Below the pieces are notes generated by a model that saw only the letters and a program-made list of their open reading frames with translations, was not told the origin of the DNA and did not search any database. Both the position numbers and the translations under genes were made by a program. Shown here in pieces: positions 9,206 through 20,032 of a stretch of DNA of 64,000 nucleotides (position 1 is its first letter; each line of letters opens with the position of its first letter). The DNA is taken from the NCBI RefSeq assembly GCF_021023135.1, contig NZ_PGFV01000002.1:62001-126000 (forward strand). The letters run 5' to 3'. This DNA comes from Brevibacterium sp. CCUG 69071 (lineage in GTDB: Bacteria > Actinomycetota > Actinomycetes > Actinomycetales > Brevibacteriaceae).

Positions 9206-10321
9206 TCAGCCTTCAACCTTGATGGAGTCGATGACGGTCTCGATCTGCGAACGCAGGTCGTCGGACAGGGGAGCCGAACCGGCGGAGTCCGCAGCGGACT
9301 TCTGTCCCTCTTCGGAGACGACGAACTTCTCCCAGGCCTTGACCATGTCCACGGTCTCCTGGTCCTTGTAGGACGAGCAGACCAGGTGGTAGGAGACGAG
9401 CACGATCGGGTAGGCACCCGACTCGGTGGTGTCGCGGGCGAGGTCGAAGGCGAGGTCGCCTTCGCCGCGTCCCTCGACCTTCTCGGAAGCGTCGACGACC
9501 TTGGTGGCGGCTTCGGGGGAGAGTTCGACGAATTCCTCGCCGACCTTCACCTTGGCGGTGCCCAGGTCGCCGACGGCCGAGGCGTCGGCGTAGCCGATCG
9601 CACCGTCGGTGTCCGAGACGGTCTGGATGACGCCGTCGGTGCCCTGAGCGGCTTCGCCGCCGAAGTCCTTCGGGAAGTTGCCGTCGACCTCGGCGTCCCA
9701 GGTCTTCTCGGCGGTGGCTTTGAGGTACTCGGCGAAGTTCTCGGTGGTGCCCGAGTCGTCGGCGCGGTGGACGGCGGTGATCTTGAGGTCCGGCAGCTCC
9801 GCGTCGGGGTTGTCGGCCTTGATCGCGTCGTCGTTCCAGTTGGTGATCTCGCCCTTGAAGATCTTCGCGATGGTGTCGGGCGAGAGGTTGAGTTCGTCGA
9901 CGCCCTCCACGTTGAAGGTCACCGCGATGGGGGAGATGTAGACGGGGAATTCGTAGGCGCCGTCGGCACCGCAGGCTTCCTTGCCGGCCTCGACCTCGTC
10001 GTCATCGAGGTGGGCGTCGGAACCGGCGAACTGGGCGTTTCCGGCCAGGAACTGCTCGCGTCCGGCACCGGAGCCGTCGGGCGAGTAGTTGACGGTGACG
10101 CCGGAGTTCTCCGAGGTGAAGTCCGCGGTCCAGGCATCCATGGCCGCCTTCTGCGAGGAGGCGCCGATGCCGGTCAGGGTGCCCTGGAGGTCGCTGTCGC
10201 CACCGCTGGTGTCTTCCCCGGTGGCGGAGGTTCCGCCGCAGGCCGACAGGGTGAGCGCGCCGACCGCCAGGATCGCGGCGGAGGGGGCAAGGTGCTTCAG
10301 CTTCACGAAGATGCCTTTCAT
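9206..10321 (-). CDS. pstS: Phosphate-binding lipoprotein PstS
   Basis: A 371-aa extracytoplasmic phosphate receptor. The N-terminus is a lipoprotein signal (basic KLKH, hydrophobic core, lipobox LSAC with Cys28 as the predicted lipid anchor). Phosphate-binding loops are visible: GIGASSQKAAMDAW, the GSGAGREQF loop and RADDSGTTENF. First gene of the pst operon; a PHO-box-like direct repeat is about 75-95 bases upstream of the ATG. Confidence 0.98.
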   Translation of the reverse strand: MKGIFVKLKHLAPSAAILAVGALTLSACGGTSATGEDTSGGDSDLQGTLTGIGASSQKAAMDAWTADFTSENSGVTVNYSPDGSGAGREQFLAGNAQFAGSDAHLDDDEVEAGKEACGADGAYEFPVYISPIAVTFNVEGVDELNLSPDTIAKIFKGEITNWNDDAIKADNPDAELPDLKITAVHRADDSGTTENFAEYLKATAEKTWDAEVDGNFPKDFGGEAAQGTDGVIQTVSDTDGAIGYADASAVGDLGTAKVKVGEEFVELSPEAATKVVDASEKVEGRGEGDLAFDLARDTTESGAYPIVLVSYHLVCSSYKDQETVDMVKAWEKFVVSEEGQKSAADSAGSAPLSDDLRSQIETVIDSIKVEG

Positions 10322-10395
10322 GTCGTGGACACAACTCGAGGATTCTCGATCGTTCGTGGTCCACGCTAAGGATCGCGCGTAAAGCGGCGGGTGTA

Positions 10396-10417
10396 GTGAA
10401 GTGAATGGGAGGTGAAT
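10396..10417 (-). promoter_or_regulatory. PHO-box-like 11-bp direct repeat upstream of pstS
   Basis: On the minus strand the sequence reads ATTCACCTCCC followed directly by ATTCACTTCAC: two 11-bp units, each starting with ATTCAC. This matches the general form of actinobacterial PHO boxes (tandem 11-bp units with a GTTCACC-type core bound by PhoP/RegX3-type regulators). Position relative to pstS fits activation under phosphate limitation. Binding is inferred. Confidence 0.65.
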
Positions 10418-10562
10418 GAGAGCTGAAGCGTTGGAAGCCTTCTGAGCGCTCTGTCACAGGGCGGGCCCGGATCGTGAAAGGATGGCCGCTGAGGCGGGTC
10501 TGACTTCGGCCGCCGGCCCCTCAGGTGAGACCTCGGCCGGCGACCCCTCAGCGCTCAGCCCC

Positions 10563-11533
10563 TCAGGCGTCGATCGGTCGGACGCGTTCGATGTCGACGA
10601 TGCGCGGCACGGCGCCGGGCCGGACGTAGGCGACGAGGATCTCGCCGGGCTTGAGATACGGGTCCTCGCTCGGCAGCTTCGCAGCGATCCGCTTCGGGGC
10701 GTGTTTGGCGTAGACGGCGAGGATGGTCGGCAGCACCGGACGGTGGGTGCAGTAGATGACCGGACGGCCCTTCTCGAGCAGCTTCTCGATGTACCGGGCG
10801 GTCTTCTCGGGATTGCCCGCGGTGGCCTTCTCGCTCAGACACGCGACCTTCTTGATCGATCTGCCCGTCGCCGCCGACAGCGGAGCCAGGGTCGCGACAC
10901 AGCGTTTCCACGGGCTCGAGATCAGCTTCTTCGTCTCCCACGCCTCGAGCAGGCCGGTCAGCGCCATCGCCTGCCGGGTGCCGAGCTTGAGCAGCGGTCG
11001 GACATGCTCCGTCTCGTACCATTTGGAGCGGGGGAAGGCCTTGCCGTGGCGGACGAGGACGAGCGGCCAGGCCCGCAGCGCATCCGTCTCGTGATACTTC
11101 TCGAGCGCATCGAGCTGATCGCGGTCGGCATAGGAGGTCAGCTTCGTCCGCGCCTTCCCGACGGGAAACCACTTCACCTCATCGACTTCACGCACATTGT
11201 CGGAGCCGAGAGCCTGGTCGGCCTTGACTTGGGCCGACCAGTAGAAGACCTTCTTGATGTTCTTGCCGCCGACCATGTACTCCGCCGAAGGCAGCGGGAC
11301 GCCGAGGTGGATGTCGAGTCCCGTCTCCTCCTTGACCTCGCGGATCGCGGTCTCCGGCAGGGTCTCCCCGGGCTCGACCTTGCCCTTCGGCCAGGACCAG
11401 TCGTTGTAGCGGGGACGGTGGATGAGGGCGACCTCGAGTCCCTCGGCTCCGAGCCGCCAGCAGACGGCTCCGGCGGCGAGGATATCGGCACTGACCCGCG
11501 AGGAGACCTGCGCGGAATCGACCGATGCCGGAC

Positions 11534-11537
<4 letters not shown>
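10563..11537 (-). CDS. NUDIX hydrolase fused to histidine phosphatase (MutT1-like)
   Basis: A 324-aa two-domain protein. Residues 52-74 form a complete Nudix box ([16 protein letters not shown]). Residues 159-290 form a histidine-phosphatase-type domain starting LVLVRHGKA (catalytic His164), with later CTHRPVLP supplying the second His. The same architecture is known in mycobacterial MutT1, which hydrolyses 8-oxo-dGTP and dinucleoside polyphosphates. The GTG start overlaps the ppk stop by four bases (GTGA), so translation is coupled to polyphosphate kinase, suggesting a joint role in nucleotide/polyphosphate metabolism (inference). Confidence 0.92.
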
Positions 11538-13678
<2,141 letters not shown>

Positions 13679-13682
13679 CGAT

Positions 13683-14639
13683 CTACTCCTGGGTGGGTTC
13701 GGTCGAGGAAGCCGGCGCATAGGACACGTGCGCCACCGCGACATGGAAGCCAAGCCGCTCGTACAAGCCTAGCGCCGGAGCATTGTCGGACTCGACGTAG
13801 AGTTCGATCCTCTCGGCGCCGGCGGCGACCATCCGCCGCATGCCCTCGACGGTCAGTGCCCTGCCCACGCCCTTGGCATGGACGGCCGGGTCCACGCCGA
13901 CGACATAGACCTCGCCGAGGCCGCCGGACGTGCCCGTGGACGGCTCGGGATCCGTGAGTTTGATCTCATGGAAGCCGATGACGTCACCGGCGCGTTCGGC
14001 GATGACGATGGTGGAGGGGTCGAAGTCGGCGGCGGTGACGATCGCATCGATGTCGGCGCGGGTCTGCGAGCCCTGTTCGGGGTGCCAGTCGAAGGCGGCG
14101 TTATTGACCTGCAGCCAGCCGTCCTCGTCGCCGGGGGCGAAGGAGCGGATCCTCACACCGTCGGGGGCCGTGGTCTCCGGAAGCTCATCGAGGCTCAGAC
14201 CCTCACCGGTGCTCATCTGATAGAGCACCCGGTCGCGGCCGAGCCCGTGCCTGCTCGCAAGTGCCTGCGCGGCCGGGTGGTCGCCGTGGGCCCAGCACCA
14301 GGTTTCGGGCGCCTCGTCGAGGATCGCGGCGAGCAGAGCGGCACCGTGTCCGCGGCCGCGATGCTCGGGGGCGATGAGGAGTTCGGCGGCATGTCGCTCG
14401 CCCTGCAGGGCACGGATACCGAAGCCGATGAGGGTGTCCTCGTCGTCATAGACCCGCCACACGCTCGAGGCCGTCTGCGCCTCGTGGCTCGTGTCCTCGC
14501 CGGTGGCGATGGCCATCAGCCCGCCCGAGATCTCGGGGGAGCCGTCGGACTCGGCCACCTGGTCGAGGAAGCCGCGCTCGGCCTCGGCGAGGGGGGTGAT
14601 CGGGGCCCCGACCACGGCTCCGCTGGTGTCGATTCTCAT
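13683..14639 (-). CDS. mshD: Mycothiol acetyltransferase MshD
   Basis: A 318-aa protein with two GNAT domains in tandem; in the family it performs the last step of mycothiol synthesis, acetylating Cys-GlcN-Ins with acetyl-CoA. Acetyl-CoA loops appear in the N-terminal half ([15 protein letters not shown]) and the C-terminal half ([18 protein letters not shown]), followed by [18 protein letters not shown], typical of MshD. The ATG overlaps the regulator stop (ATGA). The neighbourhood glnR-mshD is conserved in mycobacteria (Rv0818-Rv0819). mshA lies 41 kb away in this window. Confidence 0.96.
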   Translation of the reverse strand: MRIDTSGAVVGAPITPLAEAERGFLDQVAESDGSPEISGGLMAIATGEDTSHEAQTASSVWRVYDDEDTLIGFGIRALQGERHAAELLIAPEHRGRGHGAALLAAILDEAPETWCWAHGDHPAAQALASRHGLGRDRVLYQMSTGEGLSLDELPETTAPDGVRIRSFAPGDEDGWLQVNNAAFDWHPEQGSQTRADIDAIVTAADFDPSTIVIAERAGDVIGFHEIKLTDPEPSTGTSGGLGEVYVVGVDPAVHAKGVGRALTVEGMRRMVAAGAERIELYVESDNAPALGLYERLGFHVAVAHVSYAPASSTEPTQE

Positions 14640-15559
14640 GCGCTCAGGTCCTCCTCGCTCGGTTCGTTCTCTTCGCTCGTTTCGTGCGGACTGCGTCGTT
14701 CGGTCTCGTCCGCCTCAGCCGCCTCGTCGTCATCGTCGGTCATGGAATCCGCGCTGAAGCGGTAGCCGACGTTGCGCACCGTGTGGATGGCGTTCTCGAG
14801 GTCTTTGCCGAGTTTCGCACGCAGGCGGCGGACATGCACATCGACGGTGCGGGTGCCGCCGTAGTAGTCGTCGCCCCATACGGCGAAGAGGATCTCATCG
14901 CGGGTGAAGACGCGTTCGGGGTGCATGGCGAAGAACTTCAGCAGGGCGAATTCGCGGTAGGTCAGGTCGAGGCTGCGTCCGCCGAGATCGGCGGTGAACG
15001 CGGTCTCGTCGATGCGCAGGGCTCCGGTGACGACGACCATCGGCTCACCGTCGGCGTTCCACGCCTCGGCGCCGGGGGTTCCGTAGGCGCCGCCGGTCGC
15101 GGAGGGGCCGACCGCTCCGCCTCCGCCTGTCTGCTCGCCGAGGTTCGCCCGCCCCGTGTATCCGGAACGGCCCGCGAATCCGGCTCCGGCCTGGGCGGGG
15201 GAGAGGCCTCGGTCGCGGGCCATCCGCAGCCGAGCCTCCACCTCGGCGGGGCCTGCGGAGGTGAGCACGATATCGCTGACATTCCAACGCGCCGAGGCGG
15301 TCGCCAGCCCGCCTTCGCTGAGCACGACGATGACGGGGACGGTGAGATTCCTGGCGGTGAGCACCTCGGCGATGGCGGGGGCGAGGGAGAGATCGAGGCA
15401 GGCATCGGCGATGACGACATCGGCGGTGATGGTCTCGGCGGCCGCGGTGCTCAGGTGCGCGATGTCGCGGCGTTCGATGTGGTGGCCGAGGTATTGCAGG
15501 GACTCGGGCGCGAGCGGGGCATCGAGGCGGGCGGCGGGGCTGATGTGCAGGATCCGCAT
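14636..15559 (-). CDS. glnR: GlnR-like OmpR-family regulator
   Basis: A 307-aa response-regulator-shaped protein. Residues 1-110 are a receiver-like domain lacking the usual N-terminal acidic pair (MRILHISPAARLDA), as in GlnR, whose activity does not depend on ordinary phosphorylation. Residues ~175-260 are a winged-helix domain (LTYREFALLKFFAMHPE.. VDVHVRRLRAKLGKDL.. TVRNVGYRF). Between them is a Gly-rich linker with TGGGG- and GAYGTPGAE-type sequence; the C-terminus is acidic. The overlap with mshD matches the mycobacterial glnR-mshD order. Nitrogen-assimilation control is inferred from this. ATG 15559 is chosen over an upstream frame because of the GAGGGG site. Confidence 0.85.
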   Translation of the reverse strand: MRILHISPAARLDAPLAPESLQYLGHHIERRDIAHLSTAAAETITADVVIADACLDLSLAPAIAEVLTARNLTVPVIVVLSEGGLATASARWNVSDIVLTSAGPAEVEARLRMARDRGLSPAQAGAGFAGRSGYTGRANLGEQTGGGGAVGPSATGGAYGTPGAEAWNADGEPMVVVTGALRIDETAFTADLGGRSLDLTYREFALLKFFAMHPERVFTRDEILFAVWGDDYYGGTRTVDVHVRRLRAKLGKDLENAIHTVRNVGYRFSADSMTDDDDEAAEADETERRSPHETSEENEPSEEDLSA

Positions 15560-15598
15560 GTGCTCAATCCATCCCCTCTGCGAGTGCCGACTGAGGAA

Positions 15599-15604
15599 AG
15601 TATA
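15599..15604 (-). promoter_or_regulatory. -10 box TATACT for the glnR-mshD-ppk chain
   Basis: TATACT on the minus strand, about 40 bases before the glnR ATG. No good -35 is seen at 16-18 bases. Confidence 0.5.
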
Positions 15605-15697
15605 GCCGTGCCCACCGACGCCGAACTCGGGTGACCGGACTCGCGAGACCGGACCCGCGAATCGCGTCGCCGCGATCGGATAGGGCACGATAGTGGG

Positions 15698-16501
15698 GTG
15701 ATCAGATGGATTCGAGTAGTCGTGGCCTTGGCCCTGGCGTTGGCCCTCAGCGCCTCGGTGTACTGGGGCTACACCTTGTTCCTGCTGGCGACCTGCCTCA
15801 TCGTCTTCGGCGTCGCCTACGGCTGGCCCCGTCTCACGGACTCCCCGCAGCCCCGGGCCACCTCGATCATGCTCTTCCTCTTCGGACTCGCCGGACTGCT
15901 GGCCGCGTGGCGCGACAGCTCGGCTCCGTACCTCGACTGGCTGCCCGTGCTCGCCGGACTCGGGCTGCTGTGGACCTTCGTGCAGAACCTCACCCGCGGC
16001 CTCGGTGCCTCGGATGCCGTGGCCAACGTCTCCGCGCAGGTGACCGGTGTGGTCATCTCCCTGTCCGCGAGCACCTGGGTCGCCGCGATCACCGTGCCCG
16101 GGGACAAAGAGGCCATCGTCGTCGGTCTCATCTCGCTCATCGCCGCGGGCTGCATGACCGCTCTGCCGTGGCCGGCGATCTACACCTCACCGCTGGCCGT
16201 GGCGATGGCGACCGCGGTGGCCGGGATCCTCTCGTTCAGCATCTTCCCCGAGGCGATCAGCTGGCCGCTGGCCCTCATCCTCGGTGCCATCATGGGTCTG
16301 CTGGTCGCCGCCGTCGACCGCATGCTCGGCCTCGTCGCCTATGCCAAATACCAGGCCGTCAGCCTCGAGATCGCCCAGAACATCGAGCTGAAGAAGAACG
16401 TCGAGAAGGCCCGCAGCTTCGCCGTGCAGCTCGCCCTCGGCGCCACCCCGATCGCCCTCGGCGGTGTCGTCGTCTACTCTCTCGAACGCATCGCCCTCTG
16501 A
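15698..16501 (+). CDS. Polytopic membrane protein of unknown function
   Basis: A 267-aa protein with about eight hydrophobic segments spread from residue 5 to 260 (e.g. VVVALALALALSASVYWGYTL cut short here as VVVALALALALSASV; WLPVLAGLGLLWTFV; LALILGAIMGLLVAAVDRML) and a short charged cytoplasmic helix, EIAQNIELKKNVEKARSF. I recognise it as an actinobacterial permease-like protein, with no known substrate. Start is GTG 15698, divergent from glnR. It is followed 80 bases later by the small-protein/nitrobindin/ygfZ set. Confidence 0.75.
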   Translation: MIRWIRVVVALALALALSASVYWGYTLFLLATCLIVFGVAYGWPRLTDSPQPRATSIMLFLFGLAGLLAAWRDSSAPYLDWLPVLAGLGLLWTFVQNLTRGLGASDAVANVSAQVTGVVISLSASTWVAAITVPGDKEAIVVGLISLIAAGCMTALPWPAIYTSPLAVAMATAVAGILSFSIFPEAISWPLALILGAIMGLLVAAVDRMLGLVAYAKYQAVSLEIAQNIELKKNVEKARSFAVQLALGATPIALGGVVVYSLERIAL

Positions 16502-16568
16502 TGTCCCGGCCGTCGGGTCAGTTCTGTCCGGCCCTCGGGCCGACTGCGCACGGCACGGCTCGGAAATG

Positions 16569-16574
16569 TAGACT
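16569..16574 (+). promoter_or_regulatory. -10 box TAGACT for a leaderless transcript
   Basis: TAGACT ends seven bases before the ATG at 16582, so the mRNA would begin at the start codon of the small protein. TGAGGG in between could also act as a weak ribosome site. Confidence 0.5.
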
Positions 16575-16581
16575 TGAGGGC

Positions 16582-16698
16582 ATGGATAACCTCGTCGTGC
16601 TTGAAATCTTCTTCTCCAGCCTCGTCGGCCTCGCCGCACTCGGTGCCCTGGGTGTCGGAATCAAGGTCGTCACCTCCCTGTTCAAAGACAACCGCTGA
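16582..16698 (+). CDS. 38-aa single-pass membrane small protein
   Basis: A short frame encoding 38 residues: a short acidic/hydrophobic start (MDNLVVLEIFFSSL), a Gly/Ala-rich transmembrane helix (GLAALGALGVGIKVV) and a basic end (FKDNR). It has its own promoter-like TAGACT and ends five bases before the nitrobindin gene, so it heads this three-gene unit. Similar tiny proteins occur next to such genes in Actinobacteria, as I recall. The function is unknown. Easily missed because a longer shadow frame overlaps it. Confidence 0.7.
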   Translation: MDNLVVLEIFFSSLVGLAALGALGVGIKVVTSLFKDNR

Positions 16699-16703
16699 GT
16701 TCG

Positions 16704-17303
16704 ATGATCGAACTAGACGCCTCGGTCCATCCCGAGCTCGTCCCCCTGTCCTGGCTCATCGGGTCCTGGGAGGGTGTGGGAGTGGTCGGCTATGCGGACA
16801 CTCCCGAGAAGCAGTTCGGGCAGCGAGTCGACTTCGTCGCCCATGAGGGCACTCCCTTCCTCCAGTACACCGCGCATGCGTGGCTGCTGACCGAGGAGGG
16901 CGAACTCGAATCGACGCTGACCTTCGAGACCGGCATCTGGCAGCTCGTGCGCCAGCATGACGCCGGTGACGTGGGCCCGGGAATGCTCGTGCCGACTCAG
17001 GAGCCCAGCTTCACCAGCGCCGCCGCGGTCGAGACCCTGCGCACGAATGACGACGGATTCGAGATCGAAGCCGAGATCGTCCACCCGCACGGCGTCATGG
17101 AACTCTACGCCGGCCATGTCAAGGGACCGCGCATCGATCTGTCGACCGACGTCGTGGCACGGACGAAGACCGCCAAGGAGTACACCGCGTCGACCCGCAT
17201 GTACGGACTCGTCGGCGGGGAGCTCATGTGGGCCTGGGACATGGCCGCCCTCGGCCACGAACTCGCCTCTCACGCCTCGGCGCGGCTGAAGAAGCTGGAC
17301 TGA
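16704..17303 (+). CDS. Nitrobindin/FABP-like heme-binding beta-barrel protein
   Basis: A 199-aa protein of the actinobacterial FABP/nitrobindin family (THAP4 C-terminal domain relatives), which form a ten-stranded barrel binding ferric heme and nitric oxide. The family signature GSWEGVGV is at about residues 21-28, and the C-terminal KEYTASTRMYGLVGGELMWA carries conserved strands. No signal peptide, so cytosolic. One base separates it from ygfZ. The pairing with YgfZ (oxidative damage/Fe-S repair) suggests a redox or NO role (inference). Confidence 0.88.
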   Translation: MIELDASVHPELVPLSWLIGSWEGVGVVGYADTPEKQFGQRVDFVAHEGTPFLQYTAHAWLLTEEGELESTLTFETGIWQLVRQHDAGDVGPGMLVPTQEPSFTSAAAVETLRTNDDGFEIEAEIVHPHGVMELYAGHVKGPRIDLSTDVVARTKTAKEYTASTRMYGLVGGELMWAWDMAALGHELASHASARLKKLD

Positions 17304-17304
17304 G

Positions 17305-18453
17305 ATGACCGAGTCCGCCCGCCCCTCCGCGCTGGCCCAGCCGCTGAGTTCGACCGCGGTCTACGGCCCCGGCGAACTGGCGCGGACGCCGCTGCACTAC
17401 GGCTCGCCCCTGCGCGAGCAGCGGGCCCTGGCCGAGAAGGGCGCCATCGTCGATCTCGCCCACCTGCGGGTCCTGCGCCTGTCCGGACCCGATCGGCTGA
17501 CCTGGCTCAACTCCATCACCACGCAGAAGCTCGACGGACTGGCTCCGGGGGTGTCGACGGAGACCCTCGTCCTCGATCCCAACGGCCGCATCGAGGGCTG
17601 GCTCAAACTCGTCGACGACGGCGAGGCGCTGTGGGCGATCAGCGAGATGGCCACGGACGCCACCCTCGACTTCCTCCGCAAAATGGTCTTCATGATGCGC
17701 GTGGAGATCGAGGACCTCAGCGATGACTATCAGTGCATCGGCGCCGTCCTCACTCTCCCCGAGAAGCTGCCCGTGACCCAGCTGTGGGCCGATCCCTGGC
17801 CGCACATCGGAGCGGGCTCGGCCTCCTATGCCGAGGTCGACCTCGGACTAGAGGTGGCAGGGGAGGACCACCCCGGGCTCGAGACCCCGTTCGTCATCGG
17901 CATCTGCGCGCGTGCGGACCTGCGGGCAACCTCGGCGAGCGAATTCACCCTGGCCGGGTTCGACGCCTGGGAGGCCCTGCGGATCGCCGCTTGGCGGCCC
18001 GGGCCGGCGGAGATCGACCACAAGTCCCTCGTCGGCGAACTCGATCTGCTGCGCACCTCCGTGCACCTGGCCAAGGGCTGCTACCGCGGCCAGGAGGCCG
18101 TCGCGCGTGTGCACAATCTGGGGCAGCCGCCTCGGCGCCTCGTCTTCGTCCACCTCGACGGGTCCGGGCATATCCACCCCGAGGCCGGCACCGAGGCGCT
18201 CGCCGAGGTCCGCGGATCCGAACGGTCCGTGGGACGGCTGAGCTCGGTCGCCCTGCACTGGGAGCTCGGGCCGATCGGCCTGGCCGTCATCAAGCGCAAC
18301 ATCTCCGCCAATGCTCCGCTGAGCTTCGACATCGGTGAGGACGCACCCCGTGTGGCAGGGGCGCAGGAAACGATCGTCGCGCCCTCGCGCGAACACGATC
18401 TCAACCTGCCGGGACGGAACAAGGACGTCGATCTGCGCAACCAGCACCGCTAG
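17305..18453 (+). CDS. ygfZ: Folate-binding protein YgfZ
   Basis: A 382-aa GcvT-like tetrahydrofolate-binding protein that supports maintenance and repair of iron-sulfur enzymes. The diagnostic KGCYRGQE motif with the reactive Cys is at residues 257-264. Earlier the GcvT-type LRVLRLSGPDRLTWLNSITT is visible near residue 55. The C-terminal barrel is complete. Translation probably couples to the upstream nitrobindin gene (TGAG-ATG). Confidence 0.94.
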   Translation: MTESARPSALAQPLSSTAVYGPGELARTPLHYGSPLREQRALAEKGAIVDLAHLRVLRLSGPDRLTWLNSITTQKLDGLAPGVSTETLVLDPNGRIEGWLKLVDDGEALWAISEMATDATLDFLRKMVFMMRVEIEDLSDDYQCIGAVLTLPEKLPVTQLWADPWPHIGAGSASYAEVDLGLEVAGEDHPGLETPFVIGICARADLRATSASEFTLAGFDAWEALRIAAWRPGPAEIDHKSLVGELDLLRTSVHLAKGCYRGQEAVARVHNLGQPPRRLVFVHLDGSGHIHPEAGTEALAEVRGSERSVGRLSSVALHWELGPIGLAVIKRNISANAPLSFDIGEDAPRVAGAQETIVAPSREHDLNLPGRNKDVDLRNQHR

Positions 18454-18556
18454 AATTCGGGCTTCGCGACAGCGCTGATGAGTCGTATCGCGAACAACGG
18501 ATTCCGCATCGGATATCGCGCTGACAAACGCGTTCTGGCCACCCTGCGGACTCGGA

Positions 18557-18586
18557 ATGACAAGAACCGTCGCGAACCCCTATTCT
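18557..18586 (+). promoter_or_regulatory. Promoter of gabT (ATGACA / TATTCT)
   Basis: A -35-like ATGACA at 18557-18562 and a -10 TATTCT at 18581-18586 are 18 bases apart. The ATG of gabT is seven bases after the -10, so this transcript also looks leaderless; there is no ribosome site in CCCCTT. Confidence 0.6.
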
Positions 18587-18593
18587 TCCCCTT

Positions 18594-19958
18594 ATGACAG
18601 CTTTGGAAATTGGCGGCGAAGCTCTGCCGCAGGAACGTAAGATCGTCACCGAGATCCCCGGACCGAAGTCCCGTGAGATCGAGGCCCGCCGCACTTCGGC
18701 CGTGGCCACAGGTGTCGGATCATCGCTGCCCGCATACGTGGTGGCGGCCGGCGGCGGCATCCTCAAGGACGTCGACGGCAATCAGCTCATCGACCTCGGT
18801 TCGGGCATTGCGGTGACCACCGCGGGCAACTCGAACCCGCGGGTCGTCAAGGCCGCGACCGAGCAGCTCGAGGCCTTCACCCACACCTGCTTCATGGTCA
18901 ACCCCTATGAGAGCTACGTCGAGGTCGCCGAGGCGCTCAACCGCCTGACCCCGGGCGATCACGAGAAGCGCACCGTGCTGCTCAACTCCGGCGCCGAGGC
19001 TGTCGAGAACGCCGTGAAGATCGCTCGCGCCCACACCGGTCGTGACGCCGTCGTCGTCTTCGACCACGCCTACCACGGCCGGACCAACCTGACCATGGCG
19101 ATGACCGCGAAGGCCGCCCCCTACAAGGCCGGATTCGGTCCTTTCGCCGGTGAGGTCTACCGGGCACCCATGTCCTACCCGTTCCGCGACAACGATGCGG
19201 CGGGCACGAAGATCAGCGGCGAAGATGCGGCCAAGCGCGTCATCACGATGATCGAGAAGCAGATCGGCTCCGACTACGTCGCCGCGATCGTCATCGAACC
19301 CATCCAGGGTGAGGGCGGTTTCATCGTCCCCGCTGAGGGCTTCCTGCCCACCCTCGTCGAGTACGCCCGCGAGAAGGGCATCGTCTTCGTCGCCGACGAG
19401 GTCCAGGCCGGCTTCGCCCGCACGGGCAAGATGTTCGCCTCCGAGTGGGAGGGCATCGTTCCCGACCTCATCACCACCGCCAAGGGCATCGCCGGCGGTC
19501 TGCCGCTCTCGGCCGTGACCGGTCGCGCGGAGATCATGGACTCGGTCGGACCGGGCCGCCTCGGCGGAACCTACGGCGGCAACCCGACGGCCTGCGCCGC
19601 CGCCCTCGGCGCCATCGAGTCCTACGAGAACGACGGCCTCCTCGAGAACGCCGGACACATCGGTGAGATCATCACCGAACGCCTGACCAAGCTGCAGAGC
19701 CAGTACCCCGAGGTCGGCGACATCCGCGGCCGCGGTGCGATGATCGCCGCCGAGTTCGTCGAGCGCGACTCGATCGAGCCGAACGCTGACCTGGTGAAGA
19801 AGCTCGCCGACTACTGCGCGAAGAACGGCGTGCTCGTGCTCACCACCGGAACCTTCGGCAACGTGCTGCGCTTCCTGCCGCCGCTGACGATCTCCGATGA
19901 GCTGCTGGGCGATGCCTTCGACGTCATCGAGGCGGGCCTGGGCGAGCTGCTGGGCTGA
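18594..19958 (+). CDS. gabT: 4-aminobutyrate aminotransferase
   Basis: A 454-aa class III PLP aminotransferase, predicted to convert GABA and 2-oxoglutarate to succinate semialdehyde and glutamate. Visible features: NSGAEAVENAVKIAR (cofactor phosphate binding), FDHAYHGRTN, the DEVQAGFARTGK motif and the Schiff-base lysine in TTAKGIAGG (Lys297). Length is normal. No succinate-semialdehyde dehydrogenase is adjacent. An Lrp-family regulator lies convergently downstream and may control it. Other omega-amino acids are possible substrates. Confidence 0.93.
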   Translation: MTALEIGGEALPQERKIVTEIPGPKSREIEARRTSAVATGVGSSLPAYVVAAGGGILKDVDGNQLIDLGSGIAVTTAGNSNPRVVKAATEQLEAFTHTCFMVNPYESYVEVAEALNRLTPGDHEKRTVLLNSGAEAVENAVKIARAHTGRDAVVVFDHAYHGRTNLTMAMTAKAAPYKAGFGPFAGEVYRAPMSYPFRDNDAAGTKISGEDAAKRVITMIEKQIGSDYVAAIVIEPIQGEGGFIVPAEGFLPTLVEYAREKGIVFVADEVQAGFARTGKMFASEWEGIVPDLITTAKGIAGGLPLSAVTGRAEIMDSVGPGRLGGTYGGNPTACAAALGAIESYENDGLLENAGHIGEIITERLTKLQSQYPEVGDIRGRGAMIAAEFVERDSIEPNADLVKKLADYCAKNGVLVLTTGTFGNVLRFLPPLTISDELLGDAFDVIEAGLGELLG

Positions 19959-19976
19959 AGCTCCCCACCCCCACTG

Positions 19977-20032
19977 CTACCTGACGGCGTCCCAGCACCC
20001 TCGCGCGAGGGTGCTGGGACGCCGTCAGGTAG
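19977..20032. terminator. 56-bp perfect palindrome, bidirectional terminator
   Basis: Positions 19977-20032 read identically on both strands (28-bp arms meeting at CGCG, no loop spacer). It is followed by TTTT on the plus strand. It lies 18 bases after gabT and contains the stop codon of the convergent Lrp gene (20025-20027), so the last codons of that gene are part of the hairpin. Confidence 0.8.
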
